Assembly (NCBI RefSeq): GCF_026340095.1
Contig: NZ_JAPEPO010000002.1
Span: forward strand, 1,302,001 to 1,366,000
Source of the DNA: Streptomyces sp. NBC_01446
Lineage (GTDB): Bacteria > Actinomycetota > Actinomycetes > Streptomycetales > Streptomycetaceae
DNA: 64,000 nt
Direction: 5' to 3'
Positions 15,814 through 23,850 of this stretch are shown here, in pieces. The notes under the pieces are model-generated. The model saw only the letters and a program-made list of their open reading frames with translations, ran no database searches and had not been told where the DNA came from. Numbering within the stretch: position 1 is the first letter of the stretch; every line of letters begins with the position of its first letter. The translations under genes and the position numbers were made by a program.

Positions 15814-16959
15814 TCAGCCGCCGAACGGGACCTGGGGCGCCGTCAGCGCTGCCGCACCCCGGTGCGGGTGAGCCCACAGCCCGCGCGCGTGCAACCGCGG
15901 CAGGACGCCCTCCCCGAACCAGTACGCCTCCTCCAGATGCGGATATCCGGAGAGCACGAACTCGTCGATGCCGATGCGGTGGTACTCCTCGACGCGGTCG
16001 GCGACCTCGTCGTGGCTGCCGACGAGCGCGGTGCCGGCGCCGCCGCGTACGAGGCCGATGCCGGCCCACAGGTTCGGGTGGATCTCCAGGCTGCCTGAGC
16101 TTCCGCCGTGCAGGGCGAGCATGCGCTGCTGGCCCTCGGACTCGCTGCGCGCCAGCCCCTCCTGGACGGACCTGACGGTGGCCGGGTCGAATCCCTGGAG
16201 GAGCCGGTCGGCCTCCGCCCAGGCCTGTTCCGAGGTATCGCGCGTGATGACGTGCAGCCTGATCCCGAACCGGACGGTGCGGCCCTCCTTCTCGGCGAGG
16301 CCGCGGATCCGGGCGATCTTCTCGGCGACCTGAGCGGGCGGCTCGCCCCAGGTGAGGTAGACGTCGCTGTGCCGCGCCGCGATCTCGCCCGCGACGGGCG
16401 AGGAGCCGCCGAAGTACACCTCGGGGACCGGGTCGGGCAGCCGGGCGAGCCGGGCGTCCTGCACCTGGAGGTGTTCGCCCGCCAGGTCGACGGTGTCGCC
16501 CGCCCACAACCTCCTGACGATCTCCAGGAATTCACCGGTGCGCGCGTACCGGGCGTCCTTGTCGAGGAAGTCGCCGTAGGCACGCTGCTCACGGCTCTCG
16601 CCGCCCGTCACGACGTTCAGGAGAAGCCTGCCGCCGGTCTGGCGCTGGTACGTGGACGCCATCTGCGCGGCGAGCGTGGGCGAGACGAAGCCGGGCCGGA
16701 ACGCGACGAGGAACTTCAGACGCTCGGTCTGCTGGCTGAGCATGGCGGTGGTCAGCCACGCGTCCTCGCACCAGGCTCCGGTGGGGGTCAGCGCGCCGAC
16801 GAAGCCGAGGTCCTCGGCGGCGCGGGCGATCTGCGTGAGATAGCCGATGGACGGGGGCCGGTCACCGCCCGCCGCGGTCACGGGTGTGCCGTGGCCGCCG
16901 CCGACGACGTGGCGGCTGTCGCCGTTGGTCGGCAGGAACCAGTGGAAGGTGAGGGACAC
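15814..16959 (-). CDS. ssuD: Alkanesulfonate monooxygenase-like LLM flavin enzyme
   Basis: A 381-residue FMNH2-dependent monooxygenase of the luciferase-like family, closest in pattern to SsuD, which releases sulfite and an aldehyde from alkanesulfonates. Features include the start SLTFHWFLPTNGDSR, then EDLGFVGALTPTGAWCEDAW with the active-site Cys region, VAFRPGFVSP, the phosphate-binding VVTGGESREQRAYGDF, YFGGSSPVAGEIAARHSDVYLTWGE and FVLSGYPHLEEAYWFGEGV. GTG 16959 has GGAG 8 nt upstream. It lies 64 bp behind the FMN reductase and downstream of a cysteine leader peptide, so the operon is probably sulfur-starvation controlled. No ABC transporter is adjacent. Confidence 0.9.
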   Translation of the reverse strand: MSLTFHWFLPTNGDSRHVVGGGHGTPVTAAGGDRPPSIGYLTQIARAAEDLGFVGALTPTGAWCEDAWLTTAMLSQQTERLKFLVAFRPGFVSPTLAAQMASTYQRQTGGRLLLNVVTGGESREQRAYGDFLDKDARYARTGEFLEIVRRLWAGDTVDLAGEHLQVQDARLARLPDPVPEVYFGGSSPVAGEIAARHSDVYLTWGEPPAQVAEKIARIRGLAEKEGRTVRFGIRLHVITRDTSEQAWAEADRLLQGFDPATVRSVQEGLARSESEGQQRMLALHGGSSGSLEIHPNLWAGIGLVRGGAGTALVGSHDEVADRVEEYHRIGIDEFVLSGYPHLEEAYWFGEGVLPRLHARGLWAHPHRGAAALTAPQVPFGG

Positions 16960-17023
16960 GTGCGGACTCCGATCGCGGAGGATGATGATGCCAACAGGTA
17001 GTGAAGGAGCGGGAGTTGGCGGG

Positions 17024-17584
17024 TCAGCTCGCCGCGGCGAGCAGCGGCCGCGCGGTCCGCGCGAGTGCTCCGGAGAACTGGTCGACGACGCGGCTGAGCG
17101 CCTCGGCGGAACCCGGCGCGACGCTGACCGTGCCGTCCGGTGCGACGGTGATGTCCTTGTCGAGGGTGAACCACCCCTGGACGATGTGGTCGGCGCCCAT
17201 GGAGTTGAGGACGGGCCGCAGCGCGTAGTCGAGGGCGAGGACATGGGCGGTGGTGCCGCCGGTGGCGAGCGGCAGCACGGTCTTGCCGTCGAGTCCGTAC
17301 TGCGGCAGCAGGTCGAGGAGCGCCTTGAGGAGACCCGAGTACGCGGCCTTGTAGACGGGAGTCGCGACGACGACGCCGTCGGCGCGGGCGAGGAGCTCGA
17401 TCGCCTCGACGATGGCGGGGTGGGCGAAGTCCGCGCCGAGGAGCGCCTCGGCGGGCAGGGTGCGGACGTCGAGGGCTATGACGTCGTGGCCCTGCGCTTC
17501 GAGCCGCGCGTCGAGATGGCGCAGGAGTCGCGCCGTACGGGAGGTGGCGGAGGGACTTCCGGAAATGGAGAGGACGGTGGCCAT
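17024..17584 (-). CDS. ssuE: NADPH-dependent FMN reductase (SsuE-like)
   Basis: A 186-residue flavodoxin-fold reductase that would supply FMNH2 to the downstream monooxygenase. The phosphate loop SISGSPSATSRTARLL lies at residues 6-21, and VVVATPVYKAAYSGLLKALLDLLP matches the SsuE isoalloxazine site. ATG 17584 is chosen because the family begins MATVLSISGSP; the frame runs ten codons further upstream. First gene of the operon, 244 bp behind a leader peptide ORF. Confidence 0.9.
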   Translation of the reverse strand: MATVLSISGSPSATSRTARLLRHLDARLEAQGHDVIALDVRTLPAEALLGADFAHPAIVEAIELLARADGVVVATPVYKAAYSGLLKALLDLLPQYGLDGKTVLPLATGGTTAHVLALDYALRPVLNSMGADHIVQGWFTLDKDITVAPDGTVSVAPGSAEALSRVVDQFSGALARTARPLLAAAS

Positions 17585-17828
17585 GACGGGACCCTTCGGG
17601 CTGGAATTCGGCACGCGGAATGCGGAACTGTGAAAGGCGCGGACGCGGGAACGCGGAAACGCAGGGATACGGAAATCACGAATTCACGCATGCCGAAGGC
17701 GTACCGAATACACGGTGCGGTTCAGTGCGGTGTGGTGGGGAGCCGTGTGGAAATCGGCCGGCACGGTGGAGGTTCGACGGCGCCGGTCGCGGCGGAGGCG
17801 GCCTGGTGGCCGGGGCGCGGGAGACCCG

Positions 17829-17912
17829 TCAGAGGGCGCGACAACAGAAGGAGCTGGAGACGCGCGCGAGGTCGACATGGCGTCGCCGCGTGAGGTCCAG
17901 TCTCGTGTTCAT
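17829..17912 (-). CDS. Cysteine-containing leader peptide upstream of the ssu operon
   Basis: A 27-residue ORF, too short for usual callers, beginning MNTRLDLTRRR and ending with HVDLARVSSSFCCRAL. This is the hallmark pattern of actinobacterial leader peptides ahead of sulfur-assimilation operons: R-H-V/L-D-L-x-R-x-x-S-x-x-C-C-R. The tandem TGT TGT cysteine codons near the end would make ribosomes stall when charged tRNA-Cys is scarce, changing expression of the ssuE-ssuD pair that starts 244 bp downstream. The attenuation mechanism is known for related mycobacterial uORFs and is inferred here. Confidence 0.85.
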   Translation of the reverse strand: MNTRLDLTRRRHVDLARVSSSFCCRAL

Positions 17913-18000
17913 GTCACCGATCCAAGCAGGGGCGAGTCGGGCCAGTCAAGAAATCTCCGCGCCGGTCTCGCATCGCGGAACAGCCTTCCCCATGCGCCGG

Positions 18001-18056
18001 GATAAACCACGAAGGGCGAGTCCCCTTCGAGAATCCCTCGGGTAGTGCGGTTTATC
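18001..18056. repeat. Nested inverted repeat upstream of the DNA ligase gene
   Basis: An outer perfect 8-bp pair GATAAACC (18001-18008) and GGTTTATC (18049-18056) encloses a second perfect pair CGAAGGG (18010-18016) and CCCTTCG (18023-18029). It ends 54 bp before the ligase ATG. It could be a regulator site or a structured leader. The AT-rich arms stand out in this genome. Confidence 0.55.
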
Positions 18057-18110
18057 GGCGGGTGCCCGTACTCCCGTGCGCCACACAGCGGCCCGGTGCA
18101 GGATGGCTGC

Positions 18111-19652
18111 ATGCTGTTCTCCCGGCTCGCACAGGTGTCCCAGGAGGTCGCGGCCACCAAGGCGCGGTCGCGGAAGATCGCGCTGCTCGCCGAGCTCTTC
18201 CGGGCGGCGGAACCGGACGACGTCCCGATCGTGATCCCTTACCTGGCGGGACGCCTCCCGCAGGGGCGTCTCGGCGTCGGGTGGCGGGTGCTGCGCGATC
18301 CGGTGGAGCCTGCCACGCAGCCCCGGCTGACGGTCCAGGACGTCGACGCCGCGCTGACCGCGCTCGGTGATGTCGCCGGCGCGGGGTCGCAGGCCGAACG
18401 GACCCGCCTCGTCGGGGAGTTGATGGGCGGCGCGACCGAGGACGAACAGCGGTTCCTGTTCGGTCTGCTCACCGGTGAGGTGCGGCAGGGGGCACTCGAC
18501 GCGGTGGCCCTGGAGGGGCTGGCGCAGGCGACCGACGCGCCGCCGGAGGAGGTGCGGCGCGCGGTGATGCTGACCGGGTCTCTCCAGGTGGTGGCGCAGG
18601 CACTGCTGGCCGAGGGTCCGCACGCGCTGAGCCGATTCCGACTGACCGTCGGACGCCCGGTGTTCCCCATGCTGGCGCACAGCGCGGCCTCGGTCGGGGA
18701 GGCCGTCGACAAGCTCGGGGCCTGCGCGGCGGAGGAGAAGCTCGACGGCATCCGCGTACAGGTGCACCGCGACGGCGACGTCGTACGCGTCTACACGCGC
18801 ACGCTCGACGACATCACCGACCGGCTGCCCGAGGTCACCGCCGCGGCGGCCGGGCTCGACGGGGACCGTTTCATCCTCGACGGGGAGGTCATCGCGCTGG
18901 ACGGGGACGGGCGGCCGCGCCCCTTCCAGGAGATCGCGAGCCGCGTGGGTTCGCGGGTGGACGTGGCGACGGCCGCCGGTTCCGTTCCCGTGGTGCCGGT
19001 GTTCTTCGACGCCTTGTACGCGGGCGGGGACGAGCTGCTCGATCTGCCGTTCGCCGAGCGCCACGAGCGCCTCGCGCTGTTGGTGCCGGAGGCGATGCGG
19101 GTCCGCCACGTCGTCGTACCGGACGGGGCGGACGCGGAAGCCCGCGCGGCCGCCGACGCGTTCTTCGCCGACACCCTGCGGCGCGGCCATGAAGGCGTCG
19201 TCGTGAAGGCGCTCGACGCCCCGTACAGCGCGGGGCGGCGCGGCGCGTCCTGGCTGAAGGTGAAGCCCGTGCACACGTTGGACCTGGTGGTGCTCGCGGC
19301 CGAGTGGGGGCACGGCCGGCGCACGGGCAAGCTGTCGAACCTGCACCTCGGCGCCCGCAGGCCGGACGGCTCCTTCGCGATGCTGGGCAAGACGTTCAAG
19401 GGGCTCACGGACGCGCTGCTCGCCTGGCAGACGGAGCGGCTGCAGGGGCTGGCCCTGAGTGACGACGGCCACGTCGTCACGGTGCGGCCCGAGTTGGTCG
19501 TGGAGATCGCCTACGACGGTCTGCAGAAGTCCACCCGCTACCCGGCCGGCGTCACGCTCCGCTTCGCGCGCGTCGTGCGCTACCGCGAGGACAAGACGGC
19601 CGAGGACGCCGACACGGTCGAGACGGTGCTCGCCGCACATCCGGCCCCGTGA
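18111..19652 (+). CDS. ATP-dependent DNA ligase (LigB-like)
   Basis: A 513-residue ligase that seals nicks with ATP. The adenylated lysine is in EEKLDGIRVQVHR (motif I, KxDGxR, about residue 213). Motif III is RFILDGEVIALD, motif IV is GHEGVVVKAL, and motif V is SWLKVKPVHTLDLVV. The N-terminal 200 residues are the helical DNA-binding domain typical of archaeal-type and mycobacterial LigB ligases, and the C-terminal OB fold follows motif V. The start ATG has a weak site (AGGATGG). Standing alone, it is probably a repair ligase accessory to the NAD-dependent one. Confidence 0.92.
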   Translation: MLFSRLAQVSQEVAATKARSRKIALLAELFRAAEPDDVPIVIPYLAGRLPQGRLGVGWRVLRDPVEPATQPRLTVQDVDAALTALGDVAGAGSQAERTRLVGELMGGATEDEQRFLFGLLTGEVRQGALDAVALEGLAQATDAPPEEVRRAVMLTGSLQVVAQALLAEGPHALSRFRLTVGRPVFPMLAHSAASVGEAVDKLGACAAEEKLDGIRVQVHRDGDVVRVYTRTLDDITDRLPEVTAAAAGLDGDRFILDGEVIALDGDGRPRPFQEIASRVGSRVDVATAAGSVPVVPVFFDALYAGGDELLDLPFAERHERLALLVPEAMRVRHVVVPDGADAEARAAADAFFADTLRRGHEGVVVKALDAPYSAGRRGASWLKVKPVHTLDLVVLAAEWGHGRRTGKLSNLHLGARRPDGSFAMLGKTFKGLTDALLAWQTERLQGLALSDDGHVVTVRPELVVEIAYDGLQKSTRYPAGVTLRFARVVRYREDKTAEDADTVETVLAAHPAP

Positions 19653-19759
19653 CAAGACCGTTTCTTTGCCAAATATTGGGGCCGATAGGGTGACACCCGG
19701 CGCCCTGTACGTGCAGGCGCCACGCATCATCCAGGACAAGCACGGACAAGGGGAGAGCT

Positions 19760-20245
19760 GTGCCCGCTTCACGCCTGAGCCGCACGCCACTGCCGGGGAT
19801 CGGCTTCCGGTACGACCTGACCACCCGCGACCAACGCCAGGTGTCGGTGGTCGCGCACCGGGACGGCGGGCGCACCCTGAGCGCCTACCGGACCGACGAC
19901 CCGGACGCCTGCGACCTGTCGCTGAAGCTGACGTCCGGTGAGGCGGCCGCGCTGATCGACGCGCTGATGCCGTCCCATCACAGCCCGAACCTGCTGCACA
20001 CCACCGACCTGGGCCTGGTCGCCGAGCGCATCGAGATCGGCGCGACCTCGCACTGGAACGGGCGCGTGCTCGGCGAGACGCAGCTGCGGACCGAGACCGG
20101 CGCCTCGATCGTGGCCGTGCTGCGGCGCGCCGAGGCGATCCCGTCACCCACCCCCGACTTCCGGCTCGCCGGCGGGGACACCGTGATCGTCATCGGCACC
20201 CGCGAGGGCGTGGAAGCGGCGGCGACGATACTGGGAAGGGAGTGA
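19760..20245 (+). CDS. RCK_C (TrkA-C) regulatory subunit of K+/H+ antiporter
   Basis: A 161-residue cytoplasmic regulatory protein resembling KhtT. The N-terminal half (GIGFRYDLTTRDQRQVSVVAHRDG) is the KhtT-type domain, and the C-terminal half is a TrkA-C domain (RVLGETQLRTETGASIVAVLRR, then FRLAGGDTVIVIGTREGV). It starts at GTG behind AAGGGGAGAG and is followed after 4 bp by the antiporter, so the two form one module. In Streptomyces such RCK_C subunits next to CPA2 antiporters have been reported to bind c-di-AMP; whether this one does is inference. Confidence 0.88.
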   Translation: MPASRLSRTPLPGIGFRYDLTTRDQRQVSVVAHRDGGRTLSAYRTDDPDACDLSLKLTSGEAAALIDALMPSHHSPNLLHTTDLGLVAERIEIGATSHWNGRVLGETQLRTETGASIVAVLRRAEAIPSPTPDFRLAGGDTVIVIGTREGVEAAATILGRE

Positions 20246-20249
20246 TCGG

Positions 20250-21542
20250 ATGCACTCCGCGGTGTTCCTCATCGAGTTCGGGGCGATCATCCTCGCGCTC
20301 GGCCTGCTGGGCAGATTCGCCGGGCGGTTCCGGTTCTCACCCATCCCCCTCTATCTGCTCGCGGGGCTCGCGTTCGGCGAAGGCGGGCTGCTCCCGCTCG
20401 GCGCGAGCGAGGAGTTCGTGGCCATCGGCGCCGAGATCGGCGTCATCCTGCTGCTGCTGATGCTGGGCCTGGAGTACACGGCCAGCGATCTCGTCAGCAA
20501 CCTCAAGACGCAGTACCCGGCGGGCCTCGTCGACTGCGCGTTCAACGCGCTGCCCGGCGCCGCGGCCGCGCTGCTCATGGGCTGGGGCCCGGTGGCCGCC
20601 GTCGTCCTCGCCGGTGTCACCTGGATCTCGTCGTCGGGTGTGATCGCCAAGGTGCTCGGCGACCTCGGCCGGGTCGGCAACCGGGAGACCCCGGTGATCC
20701 TCAGCATCCTGGTCCTCGAGGACCTGGCGATGGCCGTCTATCTGCCGATCATCACGGCTCTGCTCGCAGGGGTCGGCTGGGCGGCGGGCGGTGTCACGCT
20801 GGCCATCGCGCTCGGAGCGGCGGGCCTCGTCCTGTTCCTCGCCGTGCGCTATGGGCGGCACATCTCGCGGTTCGTCTCCAGCGACGACCCGGAGAAGCTG
20901 CTCCTGGTGGTGCTCGGTCTGACGATCCTGGTCGCCGGGATCGCGCAGCAGCTCCAGGTGTCGGCGGCCGTCGGCGCGTTCCTGGTCGGCATCGCCCTGT
21001 CCGGTGAGGTCGCCGAGGGCGCTCACTCGCTGCTGCTGCCGCTGCGCGATCTGTTCGCCGCCGTGTTCTTCGTCTTCTTCGGGCTGCACACCGACCCGGC
21101 GAGCATCCCGCCCGTCCTGCTTCCGGCGCTCGCTCTCGCGGTCGTCACGGCCTGCACGAAGATCGCGACGGGCTACTGGGCGGCGCGGCGGGCGAAGATC
21201 TCCGTCAAGGGCCGCTGGCGCGCCGGCGGCGCGCTCGTGGCGCGCGGCGAGTTCTCCATCGTCATCGCGGGCCTGGCGGTCACGGCCGGCATCGAGCCCA
21301 GGCTCGGCCCGCTGGCGACCGCGTACGTCCTGATCCTCGTCATCGTCGGACCGCTGACGGCGCGCTTCACCGAGCCCGTCGCGATGCGCGTCTCGCGGTG
21401 GCGGCACCGCGGCGACGTACCGGCCGCGGCGGTCACCGCCGGTACGGGGATCGTGCCCGCGCCACGGGACGCGCAGGATCCGGTCGGCCCCGAGACGGAG
21501 GCGCACGGCACGTCCGGGCGGGCCTCGAACTCCTCGTCCTGA
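20250..21542 (+). CDS. CPA2-family K+(Na+)/H+ antiporter
   Basis: A 430-residue membrane antiporter with about 12 helices, of the Kef/KhtU type. The family signature GLRFGEGG-like LAGLAFGEGGLLP is in helix 2, with LLLLMLGLEYTASDL, the unwound helix TWISSSGVIAKVL with the catalytic acidic pair region LVLEDLAMAVYLP, and GEFSIVIAGLAV in helix 11. The C-terminal tail is hydrophilic. ATG follows GGGAGTGATCGG, immediately behind its regulatory subunit. It would export K+ in exchange for protons, in osmotic and pH homeostasis. Confidence 0.9.
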   Translation: MHSAVFLIEFGAIILALGLLGRFAGRFRFSPIPLYLLAGLAFGEGGLLPLGASEEFVAIGAEIGVILLLLMLGLEYTASDLVSNLKTQYPAGLVDCAFNALPGAAAALLMGWGPVAAVVLAGVTWISSSGVIAKVLGDLGRVGNRETPVILSILVLEDLAMAVYLPIITALLAGVGWAAGGVTLAIALGAAGLVLFLAVRYGRHISRFVSSDDPEKLLLVVLGLTILVAGIAQQLQVSAAVGAFLVGIALSGEVAEGAHSLLLPLRDLFAAVFFVFFGLHTDPASIPPVLLPALALAVVTACTKIATGYWAARRAKISVKGRWRAGGALVARGEFSIVIAGLAVTAGIEPRLGPLATAYVLILVIVGPLTARFTEPVAMRVSRWRHRGDVPAAAVTAGTGIVPAPRDAQDPVGPETEAHGTSGRASNSSS

Positions 21543-21745
21543 TCCGGTCACCCGCCCGGGCGTGGACCATCCAGGTCGCCGCCCGGAACGGGCCGTGGAG
21601 GGCCACTCGACCGCGTGCTGGTGGCCGGCGCTGTTCTTCGCGGTCGGCCTCGTCGTGACCTTCGCGCTCGACCGGCGCCCCCTCGCACTGCTCGGAGGGC
21701 CGCGCGGCGGGCGCCGTTCACATGGAGCGCGCCGACACTGGTCCC

Positions 21746-22210
21746 ATGGCGTACAAGAAGCAGAGCGCGGGCCTGCTCCTGTTCCGGCGCTCGGCCGCCG
21801 GTACCGAGGTGCTCCTCGGGCACATGGGCGGCCCGTTCTGGGCACAGCGCGACGCCGGGGCGTGGACCGTGCCGAAAGGCGAGTACGAGGGCGACGAGGA
21901 GCCGTGGGCGGCGGCGCGCAGGGAGTTCCGGGAGGAACTGGGCCTCGCACCGCCGGACGGCACGCCGGTGCCGCTCGGCGACACCGTGCAGTCCGGCGGC
22001 AAGCACGTCACCGTGTGGGCCGTGGAGGGCGACCTCGACCTGGACGGCTTCGTGCCCGGCACGTTCACGATGGAGTGGCCGAAGGGCTCGGGACGCATGG
22101 CCGAGTTCCCCGAGCTGGACCGCGCGGCCTGGCTCGGGCTCGACGCGGGGCGCGCCCTCGTCGTGCGGGCGCAGGCCGTCTTCCTCGACCGGCTCGCCGA
22201 GCACGTCTGA
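21746..22210 (+). CDS. NUDIX hydrolase
   Basis: A 154-residue NUDIX enzyme. The NUDIX box fits G-x5-E-x7-REUxEExGU as GEYEGDEEP...RREFREELG at about residues 45-67, and metal-binding glutamates are intact. The opening KKQSAGLLLFRRSA...EVLLGHMGGPFWA matches the diadenosine-polyphosphate or RNA-pyrophosphatase-like subgroup of streptomycetes. ATG 21722 is an alternative start and no clear ribosome site favours either. The preceding 200 bp hold a possible membrane-protein remnant. Confidence 0.87.
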   Translation: MAYKKQSAGLLLFRRSAAGTEVLLGHMGGPFWAQRDAGAWTVPKGEYEGDEEPWAAARREFREELGLAPPDGTPVPLGDTVQSGGKHVTVWAVEGDLDLDGFVPGTFTMEWPKGSGRMAEFPELDRAAWLGLDAGRALVVRAQAVFLDRLAEHV

Positions 22211-22301
22211 CGCCCGCGCCAAGGGGTACTCGGCCCGTCCGCGTTGCGCGGCGCGACGTGACGCGGGAAGGTCGAAGCACCGCGCAGAGGAGGTCACCCC
22301 C

Positions 22302-23696
22302 ATGCCCATCGCGACGGTCAACCCCGCGAACGGCGAGACGCTCAAGACGTACGACGCCCTGACCGACGAGGAGATCGAGCACCGGCTCCTCCTCGCCGCC
22401 GGCACGTTCCGCACGTACCGCACCACCACGTTCTTCGAACGGGCCCGGCTGCTGCAGACCGCGGCCGACCTGCTCGACGCGGACCGTGACGACATCGCGC
22501 GCGTCATGACCACCGAGATGGGCAAGCCCGTCGTGGCGGCCCGCGCGGAGGCCGCGAAGTGCGCGAAGGCGATGCGCTGGTACGCGGAGCACGCCCAGGA
22601 GCTCCTCGCCGACGAGCACCCCTCGGCCCGGGACGTGGAGGACTCCGGCGCGGTCAGCGCACATGTGCGCTACCGGCCGCTGGGCATCGTCCTCGCCGTG
22701 ATGCCGTGGAACTTCCCCCTGTGGCAGGTCGTACGGTTCGCCGCGCCCGCCCTGATGGCAGGCAACGTAGGACTGCTCAAGCACGCGTCGAACGTGCCGC
22801 AGACCGCGCTCTACCTCCAGGACCTGTTCCGCAGGGCCGGGTTCCCCGACGGCTGCTTCCAGACGCTGCTCATCGGTTCCCGCGCGGTCGAGGGCGTACT
22901 GCGGGACGAGCGGGTCGTGGCGGCGACGCTGACCGGTAGCGAGCCGGCGGGGCGTTCCGTCGCCTCGATCGCGGGCGACGAGGTCAAGAAGACCGTCCTG
23001 GAGCTGGGCGGCAGTGACCCGTTCGTCGTGCTGTCGTCGGCCGACGTGGCGAAGGCGGCGAAGGTCGCGGTGACGGCGCGGACGCAGAACAACGGGCAGT
23101 CCTGCATCGCGGCGAAGCGGTTCATCGTGCACACGGACGTCTACGACGAGTTCGCCGAGCTGTTCGTCTCCGGGATGCGGGCCCTGCGGGTCGGCGACCC
23201 GATGGACGAGAGCACCGACGTCGGGCCGCTCGCCAGCGAGCAGGGCCGCACCGACCTGGAGGAACTCGTGGACGACGCCGTGGAGTGCGGCGCGACGGTG
23301 CTGTGTGGCGGACAGCGCCCCGAGGCGTACGCCAAGAGCGGCTGGTACTACGAGCCGACGGTGATCACCGACATCACGAAGGACATGCGCATCCACCGCG
23401 AGGAGACCTTCGGCCCGGTCGCCACGCTGTACCGCGTCGGCGACGTGGACGAGGCCGTGACCCTCGCCAACGACTCACCGTTCGGGCTGAGTTCCAACGT
23501 ATGGACGCACGACGCCGCGGAGATCGACCGCTTCGCCCGCGACATCGAGGCGGGCGGCGTCTACGTGAACGGAATGACCGCCTCCCACCCGGCTTTCCCC
23601 TTCGGCGGCATCAAGCGCTCCGGCTACGGCCGAGAACTCTCCGCCCACGGAATCCGCGAGTTCTGCAACATCACCACGGTGTGGGTGGGGGCGTGA
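22302..23696 (+). CDS. gabD: NADP-dependent succinate-semialdehyde dehydrogenase
   Basis: A 464-residue aldehyde dehydrogenase, closest in pattern to the actinobacterial GabD1/succinic-semialdehyde group. The catalytic Glu is in LELGGSDPFVVL and the catalytic Cys in NNGQSCIAAKRF (about residue 268). The cofactor-binding site includes PWNFPLWQ and LTGSEPAGRS. A strong AGAGGAGG site precedes ATG 22302. It stands alone, and the convergent hairpin terminator downstream closes the unit. Exact substrate (succinate semialdehyde or another) cannot be proven from motifs. Confidence 0.85.
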   Translation: MPIATVNPANGETLKTYDALTDEEIEHRLLLAAGTFRTYRTTTFFERARLLQTAADLLDADRDDIARVMTTEMGKPVVAARAEAAKCAKAMRWYAEHAQELLADEHPSARDVEDSGAVSAHVRYRPLGIVLAVMPWNFPLWQVVRFAAPALMAGNVGLLKHASNVPQTALYLQDLFRRAGFPDGCFQTLLIGSRAVEGVLRDERVVAATLTGSEPAGRSVASIAGDEVKKTVLELGGSDPFVVLSSADVAKAAKVAVTARTQNNGQSCIAAKRFIVHTDVYDEFAELFVSGMRALRVGDPMDESTDVGPLASEQGRTDLEELVDDAVECGATVLCGGQRPEAYAKSGWYYEPTVITDITKDMRIHREETFGPVATLYRVGDVDEAVTLANDSPFGLSSNVWTHDAAEIDRFARDIEAGGVYVNGMTASHPAFPFGGIKRSGYGRELSAHGIREFCNITTVWVGA

Positions 23697-23763
23697 ACCG
23701 TCCGCGCCGCGCCCTTGAGGTCGGGTGCGGGCCTCTGCCATGAGCCGTGGGGCGTTCTGTCAT

Positions 23764-23801
23764 GGTTCGGCCCCCGCACGGGAGTGGCCGGGGGCCGAAC
23801 C
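23764..23801. terminator. Strong bidirectional terminator between gabD and xylA
   Basis: A perfect 12-bp stem, GGTTCGGCCCCC (23764-23775) with GGGGGCCGAACC (23790-23801), and a 14-nt loop, placed between two convergent genes. Confidence 0.85.
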
Positions 23802-23846
23802 GGGCGCTACGCGCGCGTGGGGCCGGTCGGGCGCCACGCGCGCGTG
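23801..23846. repeat. Direct repeat of 19 bp at the 3' side of xylA
   Basis: CGGGCGCTACGCGCGCGTG (23801-23819) recurs as CGGGCGCCACGCGCGCGTG (23828-23846), 18 of 19 identical, with an 8-bp spacer. It follows the terminator hairpin and ends just before the xylA stop codon. Function unknown. Confidence 0.7.
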
Positions 23847-23850
23847 ACCG

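Noticed and set aside
17946..20147. A 733-codon open frame on the minus strand
   Set aside because: It is the antisense shadow of the DNA ligase gene and its neighbour. Composition is Arg/His-rich without motifs, while the plus strand shows all ligase motifs.
21543..21721. Possible membrane-protein tail (ACWWPALFFAVGLVVTFAL) before the NUDIX gene
   Set aside because: One hydrophobic segment in a short frame is not enough to name a pseudogene, and no start or family could be assigned.
20337..21950. A 537-codon minus-strand frame
   Set aside because: Asp/Arg/Gly low-complexity translation antisense to the antiporter.
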